Part shown: in pieces, positions 25,453-34,832 of the stretch
Layout: the number at the start of each line of letters is the position of its first letter
Position numbering within the stretch: position 1 is the first letter of the stretch
Assembly: GCF_001424345.1 (NCBI RefSeq)
Contig: NZ_LMPF01000021.1
Span: 279,471 to 343,470 of the forward strand
Direction: 5' to 3'
Source of the DNA: Burkholderia sp. Leaf177
GTDB taxonomy: Bacteria; Pseudomonadota; Gammaproteobacteria; Burkholderiales; Burkholderiaceae
Length of the DNA: 64,000 nucleotides
Program-made: the position numbers and the translations under genes
The notes under the pieces: generated by a model
What the model saw: only the letters and a program-made list of their open reading frames with translations
Databases searched by the model: none
Told to the model about the DNA's origin: nothing

Positions 25453-25779
25453 TCAGTAGGTATCTCGCGTGATACGAATCGCCTTCGCTGGCGGGACGTT
25501 GCGCGCAAGTGCCCGCGCGACGATTGCATCGGCGGTCGCATGCGCCTTGTTGCGCATTTGCATCCGCATGATGCGGTTAACCTTCTTCGGGCTATCGCGA
25601 TGCAGCGCCCAGTAAAGCGCGCTAAGCCATCCGACTATCGTCCATCCGAGTAACGCGTTCATTAGCGCAAGCAGCAGCACGTTGCGCCGCCCTCGCCTGT
25701 CCGCAACGATGGACGGCGTGAAATACACGACCATTGCGACAACGGCGATAAGAGCCTGGACCAGCGTTTTCTCAATCAT
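25453..25779 (-). CDS. Superinfection-immunity-like small membrane protein
   Basis: 108 residues from ATG 25779, which has an excellent AAGGAG nine bases upstream. Two hydrophobic segments (about 5-27 and 38-60) frame the family core: YFTPSIVADRRGRRN, then LNALLGWTIVGWLSALYWAL-like sequence. This core matches the superinfection immunity protein family, named after phage T4 Imm, which blocks entry of a second phage genome. Many bacterial members have no tested role. The basic C-terminal tail (~65-108) is less conserved. It stands alone next to a long AT-rich stretch. Confidence 0.8.
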   Translation of the reverse strand: MIEKTLVQALIAVVAMVVYFTPSIVADRRGRRNVLLLALMNALLGWTIVGWLSALYWALHRDSPKKVNRIMRMQMRNKAHATADAIVARALARNVPPAKAIRITRDTY

Positions 25780-26951
25780 GTTTTCAATCTCCTTACAGAT
25801 CGCCTGAGCGGATATGGATGCAATCAGCACGCGTTGCAGTCGGAGATCCGTCCAAACGAAAATTCAGAATAGTCCCGATCGCCACGAAGGTCCAAGTCAC
25901 AAATCTAACCGCCGTAATAATCAGGCGCTATCGAATCGCGTTCTTACTCGTCAGCGGCAAGGAGGAATGCGGGTGAACGGCTAATTGTTTGATTTCGACG
26001 CGCGAATATGGCCAATGCGGATTTCACCATGCTCATTAAAAATCGAATTGAAATAGTTATTTGGGGACTACGCGCTGTTGATCTCCCGAATTTTTTAAAA
26101 CGCTTATTTCGAGTTCTACGAAGCCACGAAATGCCATGAACATTCTGATTCAACATTTCTTCGCCCGGTGAGCGACTTCTGCGGCCGCTTTTCGTTTCCT
26201 ACCGACATTCCCAATCCAAGCTCCGCCGCGTTATGCACGTAGGGAACTTAATAAAAGCCGATTACTAATAATGATTAGCCGAGCTGCTTTGACCGCAGAC
26301 AACGGCCCAGCAAGCGCACAATCGGTCACTTTTTTCCGAATCCAAACACACCGAAAATTTAAAGGTAAATAATGACGAAAAATTGTTACATAATCGAGCA
26401 TCATTTACCCCTACAAGTCAAAGTGACCGGTAATAATTAGACCTGCCGTCTCTATTCATCAGATTAATAAAGCATTCAGATGAGGAAATAATTTTACGAT
26501 GCTGTCTGACATTAGAAGAATTGCCCTTTTTCGGTGAAAAGTTATTAATTCATTTGAGACCCGCTGCACATTCCGGGTAGGATTTGCGCCTGCCTTTGAG
26601 GGAAAAGGTAGAGTTTGCCGGGTCAGATCGCATTTGTTTGTTGAGAGCGAAACGTTTGCCGGTGGGTCGTAAGCGCGGCAATCATGTCTGTAAGCGCTCA
26701 AGCGGCGCGCAGCCACTTCGCTTGGCACGGGTGCGACGCAGGACCATGGCATTCGGTTCGCAGTCCAAACCGAACTGATGGGGGTGACCACGCCAGGACT
26801 AAACGGAATCTTCAAAGCATTACGGTTTTTTAGGTCTACGAACAATTCAAGACATATCAGTACGCAGCTTTCACAGTGCTTCGTGTTTCCAAACTGAAAT
26901 TACCAACTTCTTTTTGTCGGGACTTTTTCTCGACATTGGACACAACTCGCC
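25780..26951. other. 1.2-kb AT-rich gene-free stretch
   Basis: Visibly poorer in GC than its surroundings, above all 25900-26560. Short open frames occur on both strands but lack ribosome sites and local codon bias. It holds an inverted repeat GGTAAATAATG/CATCATTTACC (26364-26374 and 26399-26409), a CTAAT-N4-ATTAG palindrome near 26263-26276, and several TATAAT-like tracts. It is most likely a long upstream control region of the lipoprotein gene, or a decayed insert. Confidence 0.6.
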
Positions 26952-28286
26952 ATGTTAAAAAGACGTCAATTTCTAGGTTGCCTCACGGCTTTGAGCGGTA
27001 GCTATCTCTTGACCGCATGCGGCGGTTCGAGCGACAGCAGCAATGCAACAGGCGCAACCGTCAACAGCGCATCGAGTGGTAAAGCAGTCGTCAACGCAGC
27101 GGTAGCCAGCAACGTGTCACCCGACGCAACGATGATCCCACCGGCTTCGTCGCTTATCGACAAGCAAGGCAGGGTCTGGACCGTTTCCGGTGGCGTCATC
27201 TACCGAGATGGCACGGTGGTGGGAAACAACTACAACGTAGCCTTGCTCATGTGGTACGGCGGCATGATGTGGCACACGAATACATCGGGCCAGTGTTACG
27301 TCTGGACCGATTCCGCCGGTTGGTTGCAAGCAAGCGACCCGCGCCATGCGAGCGCGGCGACGCCGGGCAACTTCTACGGCATGAACGGCCACTGGGACGA
27401 CCCTTATACCCCGGCTCAGATCATTTCCATCCTCAAGGGACTTGGCGTCACGACCTTCCGTGTTGGTTGTAGCGATGACCCCAAGCAGCTTGCAGCAGTG
27501 ACCAAACTGGCGGCCGCATTCCAGGCAGCGGGCATGACGCTGTTCGTGCTGATCAACCAGAGCATGACCGACGCCTACGGCAATGTTTTCACCAGCGAAG
27601 ACGCTGCCTATAGCCAGGGCCATTGGATCGCATCCACCGTGGCGGGCGCGTTGAAACCGTACGGCGTGACCATGTACGAATGCGGCAATGAATTGACGCG
27701 GCAGAACTCCACCATTCTCGACTTCACGCAAGCGGGCACCAAGACGTCCGACTTCAACAATGCGAACTGGCCGGCCATGCGCGGTGTGATGCGCGGCATG
27801 ATCGATGGCGTGAAGTCCGTTCAGTCGAACGCCAAGTGCGGCATCAACTTCTGCGTGGCTGACTACGCCGCAGCGGATGCGTTGTGGGAAGGCACGCAGC
27901 CCGATGGAAGCCGTGGTTATCCGCTGGTACGCTGGGATATCACGACGTGGCACAACTACGAAGTGTATGGCGACATCTTCAATATCGGTTCCGACGGCGC
28001 GGGTCCTGGCTTCGATCTGCCCACGTACTGCAAGGCGCGTTATAACGTGCCTTTCATGATCACCGAGTGGAACACGGGTCCAGAGCAATCGGCGGCTTAT
28101 CGCGCGAATTACATCACGACTCAACTGGGCAATTTCTATAACGCTAGAAAGACGCACAACATTGCATCTGCTATGTATTACGTGCTCGACAGCGGCAACG
28201 ATACATTCGGCCTGGTGATGAATACCATCCAGCTCACGCCGTATGCCGCGTATGCGAACTTCGCGGGATCTCACCCGGACGTCTAA
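26952..28286 (+). CDS. Lipoprotein glycoside hydrolase-like protein (clan A TIM barrel)
   Basis: 444 residues. The signal peptide ends in a lipobox (LLTAC, cysteine ~22) followed by a Ser/Ala/Asn-rich linker to about residue 65, so it is anchored to a membrane and exposed. After a small N-terminal module (residues ~70-125) a TIM barrel begins. YECGNELTR (~238) looks like the Asn-Glu acid/base motif and MITEWNTGP (~362) like the nucleophile strand of clan A glycosidases such as GH5 or GH39. The substrate is not evident. It has an unusually long AT-rich upstream region and a strong terminator after it. Confidence 0.82.
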   Translation: MLKRRQFLGCLTALSGSYLLTACGGSSDSSNATGATVNSASSGKAVVNAAVASNVSPDATMIPPASSLIDKQGRVWTVSGGVIYRDGTVVGNNYNVALLMWYGGMMWHTNTSGQCYVWTDSAGWLQASDPRHASAATPGNFYGMNGHWDDPYTPAQIISILKGLGVTTFRVGCSDDPKQLAAVTKLAAAFQAAGMTLFVLINQSMTDAYGNVFTSEDAAYSQGHWIASTVAGALKPYGVTMYECGNELTRQNSTILDFTQAGTKTSDFNNANWPAMRGVMRGMIDGVKSVQSNAKCGINFCVADYAAADALWEGTQPDGSRGYPLVRWDITTWHNYEVYGDIFNIGSDGAGPGFDLPTYCKARYNVPFMITEWNTGPEQSAAYRANYITTQLGNFYNARKTHNIASAMYYVLDSGNDTFGLVMNTIQLTPYAAYANFAGSHPDV

Positions 28287-28307
28287 GCGAAATCAGGCAG
28301 TTATTTT

Positions 28308-28341
28308 GGCCGGGCACATTTAAAATGTGCCCGGCCTTTTT
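28308..28341 (+). terminator. Strong intrinsic terminator after the glycosidase gene
   Basis: GGCCGGGCACAT and ATGTGCCCGGCC form a perfect 12-bp stem with an A/T loop, followed by five T residues on the plus strand, 22 bases after the stop codon. Confidence 0.93.
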
Positions 28342-28368
28342 GGTGTCTCTTACAGGCAGGCGGTTATC

Positions 28369-29139
28369 ATGGATGAATTGCGTCGCTTAAACGAACCGTT
28401 GCTTCATATGAGGAATACACGTAAGACATTGATCATCACGGTGCTGCTCGCCGAGCTTGCCGTGGGCGCTTATCTCGTGTTCCACAAGGGCGACGAGGCG
28501 ACGGAGACGCATGTAACGCGGGACGGCTCACAGCAGGAAGAGGTGTCCGACCCCGTTCTCAGCGATACACATGTGACCGCTGGAAGCATAGCGGGCGCAC
28601 TTACGGCGGCCAGTAGCGCCAATGATATTGCCGTTGTCCCGAAGCAGGCGCCGATCGGAAATGTCGTCTCTGCAGAGCCCGCTCCGCCGCAAGTGGAAAA
28701 CGCCGTGCAAGCGCCGCAGCCGGCCGCAAAGCTGAACGCCGAACCCGCACCGGCACAAGCCGCGGCGAACACGCAGAATGCTCCGGTTTCGGCGAATCCT
28801 CCGGTTACGCAAAGTGCTCCCGAAACGCAGAATGCTTCGGTTCTTGAGAAGCGCCCGGCGCCAGTCGCGCGTGCCGATGCAAGCCGCGACTATTCGCGCA
28901 GCCGCAATCCAAGATCGACCACATCGGCAATGACGGATCAGCTCGTCAGGGAATCCGCACAGCTCGATCCCGCGTTGCCACCGCCGAATCCGGCGCTGAT
29001 GGTGCCTGCTCCTGTTGTGCGTGCCGATCCGTCGCATCGGTCGAACCCGGTCGCGGCCGCAATGACGGACAGTCTGGTCAGGGATTCGGCCCGGCTCGAC
29101 CCTTCTCTGCCGCCGCCGAAACGTCCTGGCACGCAGTGA
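28369..29139 (+). CDS. Membrane-anchored Pro/Ala-rich protein with duplicated C-terminal motif
   Basis: 256 residues from ATG 28369. A short cytoplasmic N-terminus is followed by one membrane helix (~20-40, LIITVLLAELAVGAYLVF) and a long low-complexity periplasmic part rich in Ala, Pro, Asn and Gln. Two copies of AMTDxLVRxSAxLDPxLPPP lie at about 182-207 and 229-252. I do not recognise the family. The layout resembles envelope-spanning linker proteins, but no function is proposed. A terminator lies between it and the glycosidase gene, so it has its own promoter. Confidence 0.78.
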   Translation: MDELRRLNEPLLHMRNTRKTLIITVLLAELAVGAYLVFHKGDEATETHVTRDGSQQEEVSDPVLSDTHVTAGSIAGALTAASSANDIAVVPKQAPIGNVVSAEPAPPQVENAVQAPQPAAKLNAEPAPAQAAANTQNAPVSANPPVTQSAPETQNASVLEKRPAPVARADASRDYSRSRNPRSTTSAMTDQLVRESAQLDPALPPPNPALMVPAPVVRADPSHRSNPVAAAMTDSLVRDSARLDPSLPPPKRPGTQ

Positions 29140-29162
29140 GTGTCTCCGGCGATACAACGCGT

Positions 29163-30959
29163 TTACTGATGCAAAGGCACATCGACACTGCCGAACTGCA
29201 ACGCGGCGAGCTGCGCATATAGCGGCGAGCTGAGAAGCAGGTCGGCGTGGCGACCCTGGGCAACGATCTGCCCGTGTTCCAACACGACAATGCGGTCCGC
29301 CTGCTGCACAGTCGCGAGCCGATGCGCAATGACCAGCGTCGTACGGTTCTGTGCGGCGTTGTCCAGCGCCTGCTGCACGAGCCGTTCGCTTGCGGCATCG
29401 AGCGCACTGGTTGCCTCATCGAGCAGCAGGATAGGCGGGTTCTTCAGGATCGCTCGCGCAATCGCAATACGCTGCCGCTGTCCGCCGGACAGGCGCACGC
29501 CACGCTCGCCGAGAAAGGTCTCGTAGCCTTGCGGCAACGCTTCTATGAACTCCGCCGCTGCCGCCATTCCGGCCGCGCGCTTGGCTTGTTCGAGGGTGGC
29601 ATCGGGCGCGCCATAACGGATGTTATCGAGCACGCTGCCCGAAAAGATCACCGATTCTTGCAGCACCACGCCGATTTCCTTGCGCAGCTCGGCGAGCGGC
29701 ACGTCGCGCGTCGAAACACCATTGATCAGGATGCCGCCGGTCTGTGGATCGTAGAAACGCAGCAGTAACTGGAACAATGTGGTCTTGCCCGCGCCCGAAG
29801 GTCCGACCAGCGCAACGTGTTCGCCTGCACGCACGTTCAGCGTAATACCGGAAAGCGCCGCAATGCCAAGGCGGGACGGATACGAGAAGCTAACGTTATC
29901 GAAACGAATGCCTTCGCCCTGCGCCGGCAATGCATGGGTCGTGGCAGCCTCCACCACCGGCGAGTGCGACGAAAGCAATTGCAGCAGCCGCTCGGTGGCG
30001 CCGGCGGCACGTTGCAGGTCGCCCCAGACCTCGGCGAGCGCGCCCACCGCGCCGGCGGTGAACACCGCATAAAGGATGAACTGCGACAACTGGCCGGCCG
30101 TCATGCGCCCGGCCAGCACGGCCTGCGCGCCGAGCCACAGCACGAAGACAATCGCGGTGAACACCAGCACGATCACGACCGCCGTCAACCAAGCCCGCGC
30201 CCGGATCCGCGTGAGCGCCGTTTCAAAAGCGAGTTCCACGGCGCCGCCAAAGCGCCGCGCCTCGAACGGCTCTTGCGCGTACGACTGCACGGTCGGCATG
30301 GCATTCAGCACTTCGCCCGCCAGCGCGCTCGCGTTGGCAATCTTGTCTTGGCTGGCGCGCGAAAGCCGCCGCACACGCCGCCCGAAAATCAGAATGGGTG
30401 CGATCACCACCACCAACGTGCCGATGATGTAACCCGACAGCATGGGACTCGTCACCGCGAGCATCGCCACGCCGCCGGTCAGCAGGAAGAAGTTGCGCAA
30501 TCCCATGGAAAGGCTGGTTCCGACGACCGTCTGGATCGGCGTGGTGTCGGCCGTGAGCCGCGACAATACTTCCCCGCTCTGCGTGGTCTCGAAGAACTGC
30601 GGACTCATGCCGAGCATATGGTCGTACACCGCGCGCCGAAGGTCGGCCGTGACCCGCTCGCCCAGCCACGATACGAGATAAAAACGAGCCGCCGTGGCGC
30701 CTGCCAGCACCAGCGACACCACGAACAACGCGAGAAAATATCGATCGATATGCGCACGGTCTCCACCGGCGAAACCCCGGTCGATCAGATATTTGAACGC
30801 GACCGGCAACGTCAGCGTGGCACCCGCCGATGTAATCAGTGCGAGGAACGAGAGCGCCCATCGGCCGGCGTAAGGGCGCAGGAAGGGCAATAGCGCGAAC
30901 AGGGGTTCGACCGCTCGCGAAGGCGGCGCGGCTGCTGGCGACAATGAAGCGTGTGACAT
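29163..30959 (-). CDS. ABC exporter, fused half-transporter (MsbA/lipid-drug type)
   Basis: 598 residues. Six-helix exporter membrane domain (~30-320, with FFETTQSGEVLSRLTADTT coupling segment), then a nucleotide-binding domain with Walker A GPSGAGKTTLFQLLL (~388), signature LSGGQRQRIAIARAI (~492), Walker B ILLLDEATSALD (~515) and the His-loop IAHRLATV. A homodimer in the inner membrane is expected. Members close to this form export lipids, drugs or peptides; the substrate is unknown. Convergent with the preceding gene (23-bp gap); the MFS gene is 54 bases upstream on the same strand, so both exporters may be one operon. Confidence 0.92.
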   Translation of the reverse strand: MSHASLSPAAAPPSRAVEPLFALLPFLRPYAGRWALSFLALITSAGATLTLPVAFKYLIDRGFAGGDRAHIDRYFLALFVVSLVLAGATAARFYLVSWLGERVTADLRRAVYDHMLGMSPQFFETTQSGEVLSRLTADTTPIQTVVGTSLSMGLRNFFLLTGGVAMLAVTSPMLSGYIIGTLVVVIAPILIFGRRVRRLSRASQDKIANASALAGEVLNAMPTVQSYAQEPFEARRFGGAVELAFETALTRIRARAWLTAVVIVLVFTAIVFVLWLGAQAVLAGRMTAGQLSQFILYAVFTAGAVGALAEVWGDLQRAAGATERLLQLLSSHSPVVEAATTHALPAQGEGIRFDNVSFSYPSRLGIAALSGITLNVRAGEHVALVGPSGAGKTTLFQLLLRFYDPQTGGILINGVSTRDVPLAELRKEIGVVLQESVIFSGSVLDNIRYGAPDATLEQAKRAAGMAAAAEFIEALPQGYETFLGERGVRLSGGQRQRIAIARAILKNPPILLLDEATSALDAASERLVQQALDNAAQNRTTLVIAHRLATVQQADRIVVLEHGQIVAQGRHADLLLSSPLYAQLAALQFGSVDVPLHQ

Positions 30960-31013
30960 GGGATTCCTGGCAAAGCAAAGGTCGCCTGCATTGTGCCAGT
31001 GTGGCGAAAATCT

Positions 31014-32219
31014 TTATTCCGCAGCTGCCGGCAAGCGGAAATGTTCGGCGCGCAACGTCAGGTGAGCGATCACGAACGCCGTGATGGCCGACAGTGCGAT
31101 GCAAACCACCATCGGTTTTGGCGCGCCGTTCGTGACCAGACCGGAGAGCGCCATGACCACCGCGCCGACCACGAATTGCAACGCGCCCATCAGTGCCGAA
31201 GCCGTGCCCGCAATCGCGCCATGATGTTCGAGCGAGAGCACCGCAGACGTTGGCATCACCAGCCCCAGAAATCCGTAGCCGATGAACAAAAACAGCATCA
31301 TCAGCGGCAGGCTGTCGGCGCCGGCGAGGAACAATACGGCGAGAATCGCCATCGAAATTGCGAAGCCCGAGACCGACACGCGAATCACGCGCGGCAGGCC
31401 GTACTTCGCGGTAAGACGCGCGGTGAACTGGCTGACGCCGAAAAATGCGGCTGCGTTGAGCGCGAAGCAAATGCTGAACATGGTCGGCGTCAAACCATAA
31501 TGATCGATGATCACGAACGACGCGTTCGCCAGATAAACGAAAAACGACGACAAGCCGAACGCGCCAACCAGCGTCAGTCCGAGGAATGAAGGATCCACGA
31601 GCAGCTTCCGATAACCCGCGAACGCGCTGCCCCAGGAACTGTCCGCGCGATGATGCGCCTCGCGCGTTTCTTCCAGTTGCGTGGCGGCGAGCACGAACGC
31701 AATTCCGCCTGCGACTGTCAGCGCCCAGAACACGCCGCGCCATCCGAACGCCGCGATGATGATGCTGCCCGTCAACGGCGCGAGAATTGGCGATACGCTC
31801 ACGACCAGCATCAGCAGCGACATCAGGCGCGTGGCGTCGTGTCCCGTGTACAGATCGCGCACGATCGCCCTCGGCACGACCATGCCCGCGCATGCGCCCA
31901 GCGCCTGCAATACGCGAAAGCCGATCAGCACATGCACGTCCGGCGCGAACGCGCAGCCCACGCTGCCTGCCGTGAAGATCGCGAGGCCCACGTAGATTGG
32001 CAACTTGCGCCCGAACATATCGGCGAGCGGTCCGTAGACGAGCTGGCAGACTCCGAGCGTGACGAAGAACATCATCAAACTCAATTGCACTTCGGCAGGA
32101 GTCGCGTGCAGCGCGCCGCCTATGGACGGAAGCGCGGGAAGATACATATCGATGGCAAACGGGCCAACGGCGGTGATGAGGCCCAGCACGATGGCAAGCT
32201 GCAGAAAACGTCGATTCAT
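31014..32219 (-). CDS. Bcr/CflA-family multidrug efflux transporter (MFS)
   Basis: 401 residues from ATG 32219, 12 membrane helices. The family start FAIDMYLPALPSI and the motif YGPLADMFGRKLPI (loop 2-3) are typical of Bcr/CflA drug:proton antiporters, together with RVLQALGACAGMVVPRAIVR in helix 4, which carries the antiporter motif. It would export drugs or related compounds from the cytoplasm. The frame is open upstream to 32330 but without a ribosome site or family similarity. Confidence 0.93.
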   Translation of the reverse strand: MNRRFLQLAIVLGLITAVGPFAIDMYLPALPSIGGALHATPAEVQLSLMMFFVTLGVCQLVYGPLADMFGRKLPIYVGLAIFTAGSVGCAFAPDVHVLIGFRVLQALGACAGMVVPRAIVRDLYTGHDATRLMSLLMLVVSVSPILAPLTGSIIIAAFGWRGVFWALTVAGGIAFVLAATQLEETREAHHRADSSWGSAFAGYRKLLVDPSFLGLTLVGAFGLSSFFVYLANASFVIIDHYGLTPTMFSICFALNAAAFFGVSQFTARLTAKYGLPRVIRVSVSGFAISMAILAVLFLAGADSLPLMMLFLFIGYGFLGLVMPTSAVLSLEHHGAIAGTASALMGALQFVVGAVVMALSGLVTNGAPKPMVVCIALSAITAFVIAHLTLRAEHFRLPAAAE

Positions 32220-32397
32220 GGGTGACCGGTTGCTCAATGGAAAATCCCGGGGCACTTGCGTGGCCCGGGGTTGATATCTCGATGTATTGACGGCGCGAGC
32301 GTTGGCTGACTGCGCCAATCGTCCGCGCAAAGATGCGACGTTACAGTGAAAATCGAATTCGCGCAGGACGGCCGACGAAATCCACTACGTTCGCAGC

Positions 32398-33192
32398 TTA
32401 TTGCTGAGCGTGTCTGGCTGCATCTTCAATGACAGCCGCGACCTGCTTCGGACGTGATTCATAAACCGAGTGGCTTGCGCCGGGAATCACAGTCGTGTGG
32501 CTGTGCGCACGCGCGTAGTACCAGCGTTCGAGATCCGGATTGATGATCTTGTCCGCGCCGGCGACGATGCCCCAGCTCGGTTTCGTGGTCCACGCGGCGA
32601 CTTTCATCGGCTGGGAGAACACCTTTGCGGCCGTCAGGATTTGCGAGTGGGATTCAAACTCGGCTTGCTTGAGCGGCAGGTCGGCGGCGAAATCCTTGGG
32701 AAAGTCCGCAGGGTTCAAATACGTGTAACCGTCGTCGGTTTTCTTGATCGCGCCCGCTTGCTTCGATGTAAAACTCGGCATGCCCTTGCCCAGATCGCTT
32801 TCGTCCTCGCCGACCGCAGGCGCGTGCGCCGCGACATAAACGAGTCCCACCACATTCGGATGCTCGCCCGCTTCGGTGATGATCGAGCCGCCATAACTGT
32901 GCGCCACGAGAATGGTCGGACCGCCTTGCAAATCGAGCACGCGCTTGGTGGCGGCGACATCGTCGTCGAGCGAGCTCAACGGTTCCTGCACCATGCTCAC
33001 GTGATACCCGTCCTTGGTGAGAATGTCGTAGACCGGCTTCCAGCCCGAGCCGTCAACCCAGGCGCCATGAACGAGAACGATGTTTTTGACGGGCACATCC
33101 TTGGGCTTCGCATCTTGGGCGAACGCACTTGCCGACATGAACAGGCAGGCCGAGACCGACAACACCGAACCAACGAAAGGCAACAGTTTCAT
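32398..33192 (-). CDS. Exported alpha/beta hydrolase
   Basis: 264 residues with a Sec signal peptide (cleavage after SAFAQ, ~25) and a clear GGAG six bases before the ATG. The fold is an alpha/beta hydrolase: oxyanion segment LVHGAWVDGSGW, nucleophile elbow AHSYGGS (serine ~98), and late histidine in PGASHSVYESRP (~247). The family includes salicylate-esterase-like and other small-ester hydrolases. The location is periplasmic or secreted. It lies 98 bases downstream of the ECF sigma gene on the same strand and may be part of that sigma factor's regulon. Confidence 0.9.
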   Translation of the reverse strand: MKLLPFVGSVLSVSACLFMSASAFAQDAKPKDVPVKNIVLVHGAWVDGSGWKPVYDILTKDGYHVSMVQEPLSSLDDDVAATKRVLDLQGGPTILVAHSYGGSIITEAGEHPNVVGLVYVAAHAPAVGEDESDLGKGMPSFTSKQAGAIKKTDDGYTYLNPADFPKDFAADLPLKQAEFESHSQILTAAKVFSQPMKVAAWTTKPSWGIVAGADKIINPDLERWYYARAHSHTTVIPGASHSVYESRPKQVAAVIEDAARHAQQ

Positions 33193-33290
33193 TTAAGACT
33201 CCAAAAAATAAATAGAAGGGAAGATTCTTTTACTGACCATCAAGACTGCTTATCAATCTCTGCTGGATGCTTCACTAAAAGCTCGTTTCG

Positions 33291-33875
33291 TTATCCTGCC
33301 GCCATCCTGGCCTTTGCAACGTCATGGCCAACGCTCCCACCCATCATCAGTTCGCGCAGCCGTTCACGGCCGCGCGAAAGACGCGACATCACCGTGCCAA
33401 CAGGAATGTTCAACGCGAACGCTGCATCGGTGTAGCTCATCTCTTCGAGCCCGACCAGTAACACGACCTGACGCTGCTCGATGGAAAGCATTTGCAACGC
33501 GGCATCGAGATCACGCACTTCGAGCCGATGAGTCTGGTTCGCGGCAATGGCAATCGATGAAACCGCAAACCCGGTCTCCGGCACACCGTCGTCATCCACG
33601 CTCATGTGCACCGCGTGCATGGACGCATGACGCTGCTGATTCGCGAACAGGTTGTGCATGATCGTGAAGAGCCACGCCCGCAAATCGGTATCGCGTTCAA
33701 ATTGTTCAAGGCGCTGCAGCGCGCGTTGCAGCGTGTCCTGTACGAGGTCATCGGCGAGATCGTGGTTCCTGATCAGCGCGCGCGAGTAACGGCGCAACCT
33801 GGGAACATGGTCCATGAGCTGGTCGCGTACGTCGATGGTGATGCCGTTTTTCGCCGCACATCGGGTGTTCTGCAT
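33291..33875 (-). CDS. ECF-family RNA polymerase sigma factor
   Basis: 194 residues from ATG 33875, with GAGGT seven bases upstream; the frame continues upstream without a ribosome site. Region 2 (~20-85) includes DDLVQDTLQRAL and the RAWLFTIMHNLFAN segment; region 4 (~130-185) includes YTDAAFALNIPVGTVMSRLS followed by RGRERLREL. No anti-sigma factor gene is adjacent, so control must be elsewhere or by another mechanism. It is divergent from a FixJ-type regulator. It is not next to the siderophore genes and I see no reason to call it OrbS. Confidence 0.92.
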   Translation of the reverse strand: MQNTRCAAKNGITIDVRDQLMDHVPRLRRYSRALIRNHDLADDLVQDTLQRALQRLEQFERDTDLRAWLFTIMHNLFANQQRHASMHAVHMSVDDDGVPETGFAVSSIAIAANQTHRLEVRDLDAALQMLSIEQRQVVLLVGLEEMSYTDAAFALNIPVGTVMSRLSRGRERLRELMMGGSVGHDVAKARMAAG

Positions 33876-34135
33876 GATCGTGACCTCGGTCAATAAGCTG
33901 AACGGCGCCGAAGACGGGAAGTGGGCTGCGTTCAAGCGAGTGACTAGAATTTAAGGCAAGCGCTGCTGCGCAACCAGCCCTACCAACGGATGCATCGATC
34001 ACATGAAGCGGTGGCGCTCTAACACCTTCGTATGAGTTGGCCGCTTTTTAACGGACACGAAATTTCCGCCCGACCTTTCGTCCAGGACTAAAATGTCGGC
34101 GGGGCTTTTTGCGGCACTTCGCCGCTGTCGGGGGG

Positions 34136-34825
34136 ATGATCTTGATACATGATCCGCGCACGATGACGGGCATGGGCACGGCTGAAACAAAACCGAACGC
34201 ATCGGTGGTGTATGTCGTCGATGACGACGATTCCATGCGCTTCGCCGTGAGTAATCTGCTGCGCTCGGTCGGCCTTCAGGTCGAAGCGTTTGCGTCGGCT
34301 CAGGAATTCCTCGACTGCCCGAAAGCGAGCGTCCCGAGTTGCCTGATTCTCGATGTACGTCTGCGCCAGGAAAGCGGTCTCGCCCTTCAGGACGACATGG
34401 CGCGAAGCGGCCTGCGCATTCCGGTTCTATTCATGACGGGTCATGGCGACATCGAAATGTCGGTGCGGGCAATGAAAGCGGGCGCGGTCGATTTCCTGAC
34501 GAAACCGTTCCGCGACCAGGACATGCTCGACGCCGTTACGAGCGCGCTTGCACGCGATCACGAACGGCTGGCGCACGAGCTGTCAAAAGCCGACGTGACA
34601 CGCAGCTATGCGTCTTTGACGCCGCGCGAGAAGGAGGTCATGGGGCATGTCGTGGCCGGATTGATGAACAAGCAGATCGCCGCTGAAATGAATCTGAGCG
34701 AAATCACCGTCAAGATTCATCGCGGGCAATTGACGAAAAAAATGGGCTCGCGATCGGTTGCCGATCTGGTGCGCAAAGCCGAAGCGCTCGGCATCCGCCC
34801 GGATATCGTGCACAAACCAAAATAG
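34136..34825 (+). CDS. FixJ-type response regulator (REC + LuxR HTH)
   Basis: About 229 residues from ATG 34136; an in-frame ATG at 34163 is equally plausible because neither has a well-spaced ribosome site. Receiver: VYVVDDDDSMR, phospho-acceptor in LILDVRLRQESG, switch residues FMTGHGDIEMSVRAM and lysine in FLTKPFRDQD, all hallmarks of the FixJ/TodT class. LuxR-type HTH at the end (LTPREKEVMGHVVAGL, NKQIAAEMNLSEITVKIHR). Convergent with the histidine kinase gene, stops 7 bases apart, so it is the likely DNA-binding partner of that kinase. Confidence 0.92.
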   Translation: MILIHDPRTMTGMGTAETKPNASVVYVVDDDDSMRFAVSNLLRSVGLQVEAFASAQEFLDCPKASVPSCLILDVRLRQESGLALQDDMARSGLRIPVLFMTGHGDIEMSVRAMKAGAVDFLTKPFRDQDMLDAVTSALARDHERLAHELSKADVTRSYASLTPREKEVMGHVVAGLMNKQIAAEMNLSEITVKIHRGQLTKKMGSRSVADLVRKAEALGIRPDIVHKPK

Positions 34826-34832
34826 CGTGGCG

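Noticed and set aside
26459..26845. Open frame of 128 codons on the minus strand
   Set aside because: No ribosome site, no family resemblance, and it covers an AT-rich region with stops in related frames; likely chance.
29817..30893. Long plus-strand open frame opposite the ABC exporter gene
   Set aside because: Antisense frame caused by high third-position GC of the real gene; the protein is His/Arg-rich with no domain. The same holds for long antisense frames at 27117-28274, 39827-40903 and 42146-43432.
32240..32275. CCCGGG...CCCGGG hairpin as a terminator
   Set aside because: No T run follows on either strand, and its position upstream of the MFS start does not fit a transcript end.
33291..33875. 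This ECF sigma factor as the siderophore (OrbS-type) sigma
   Set aside because: It lies over 20 kb away with unrelated neighbours; nothing in its sequence as read here ties it to iron control.
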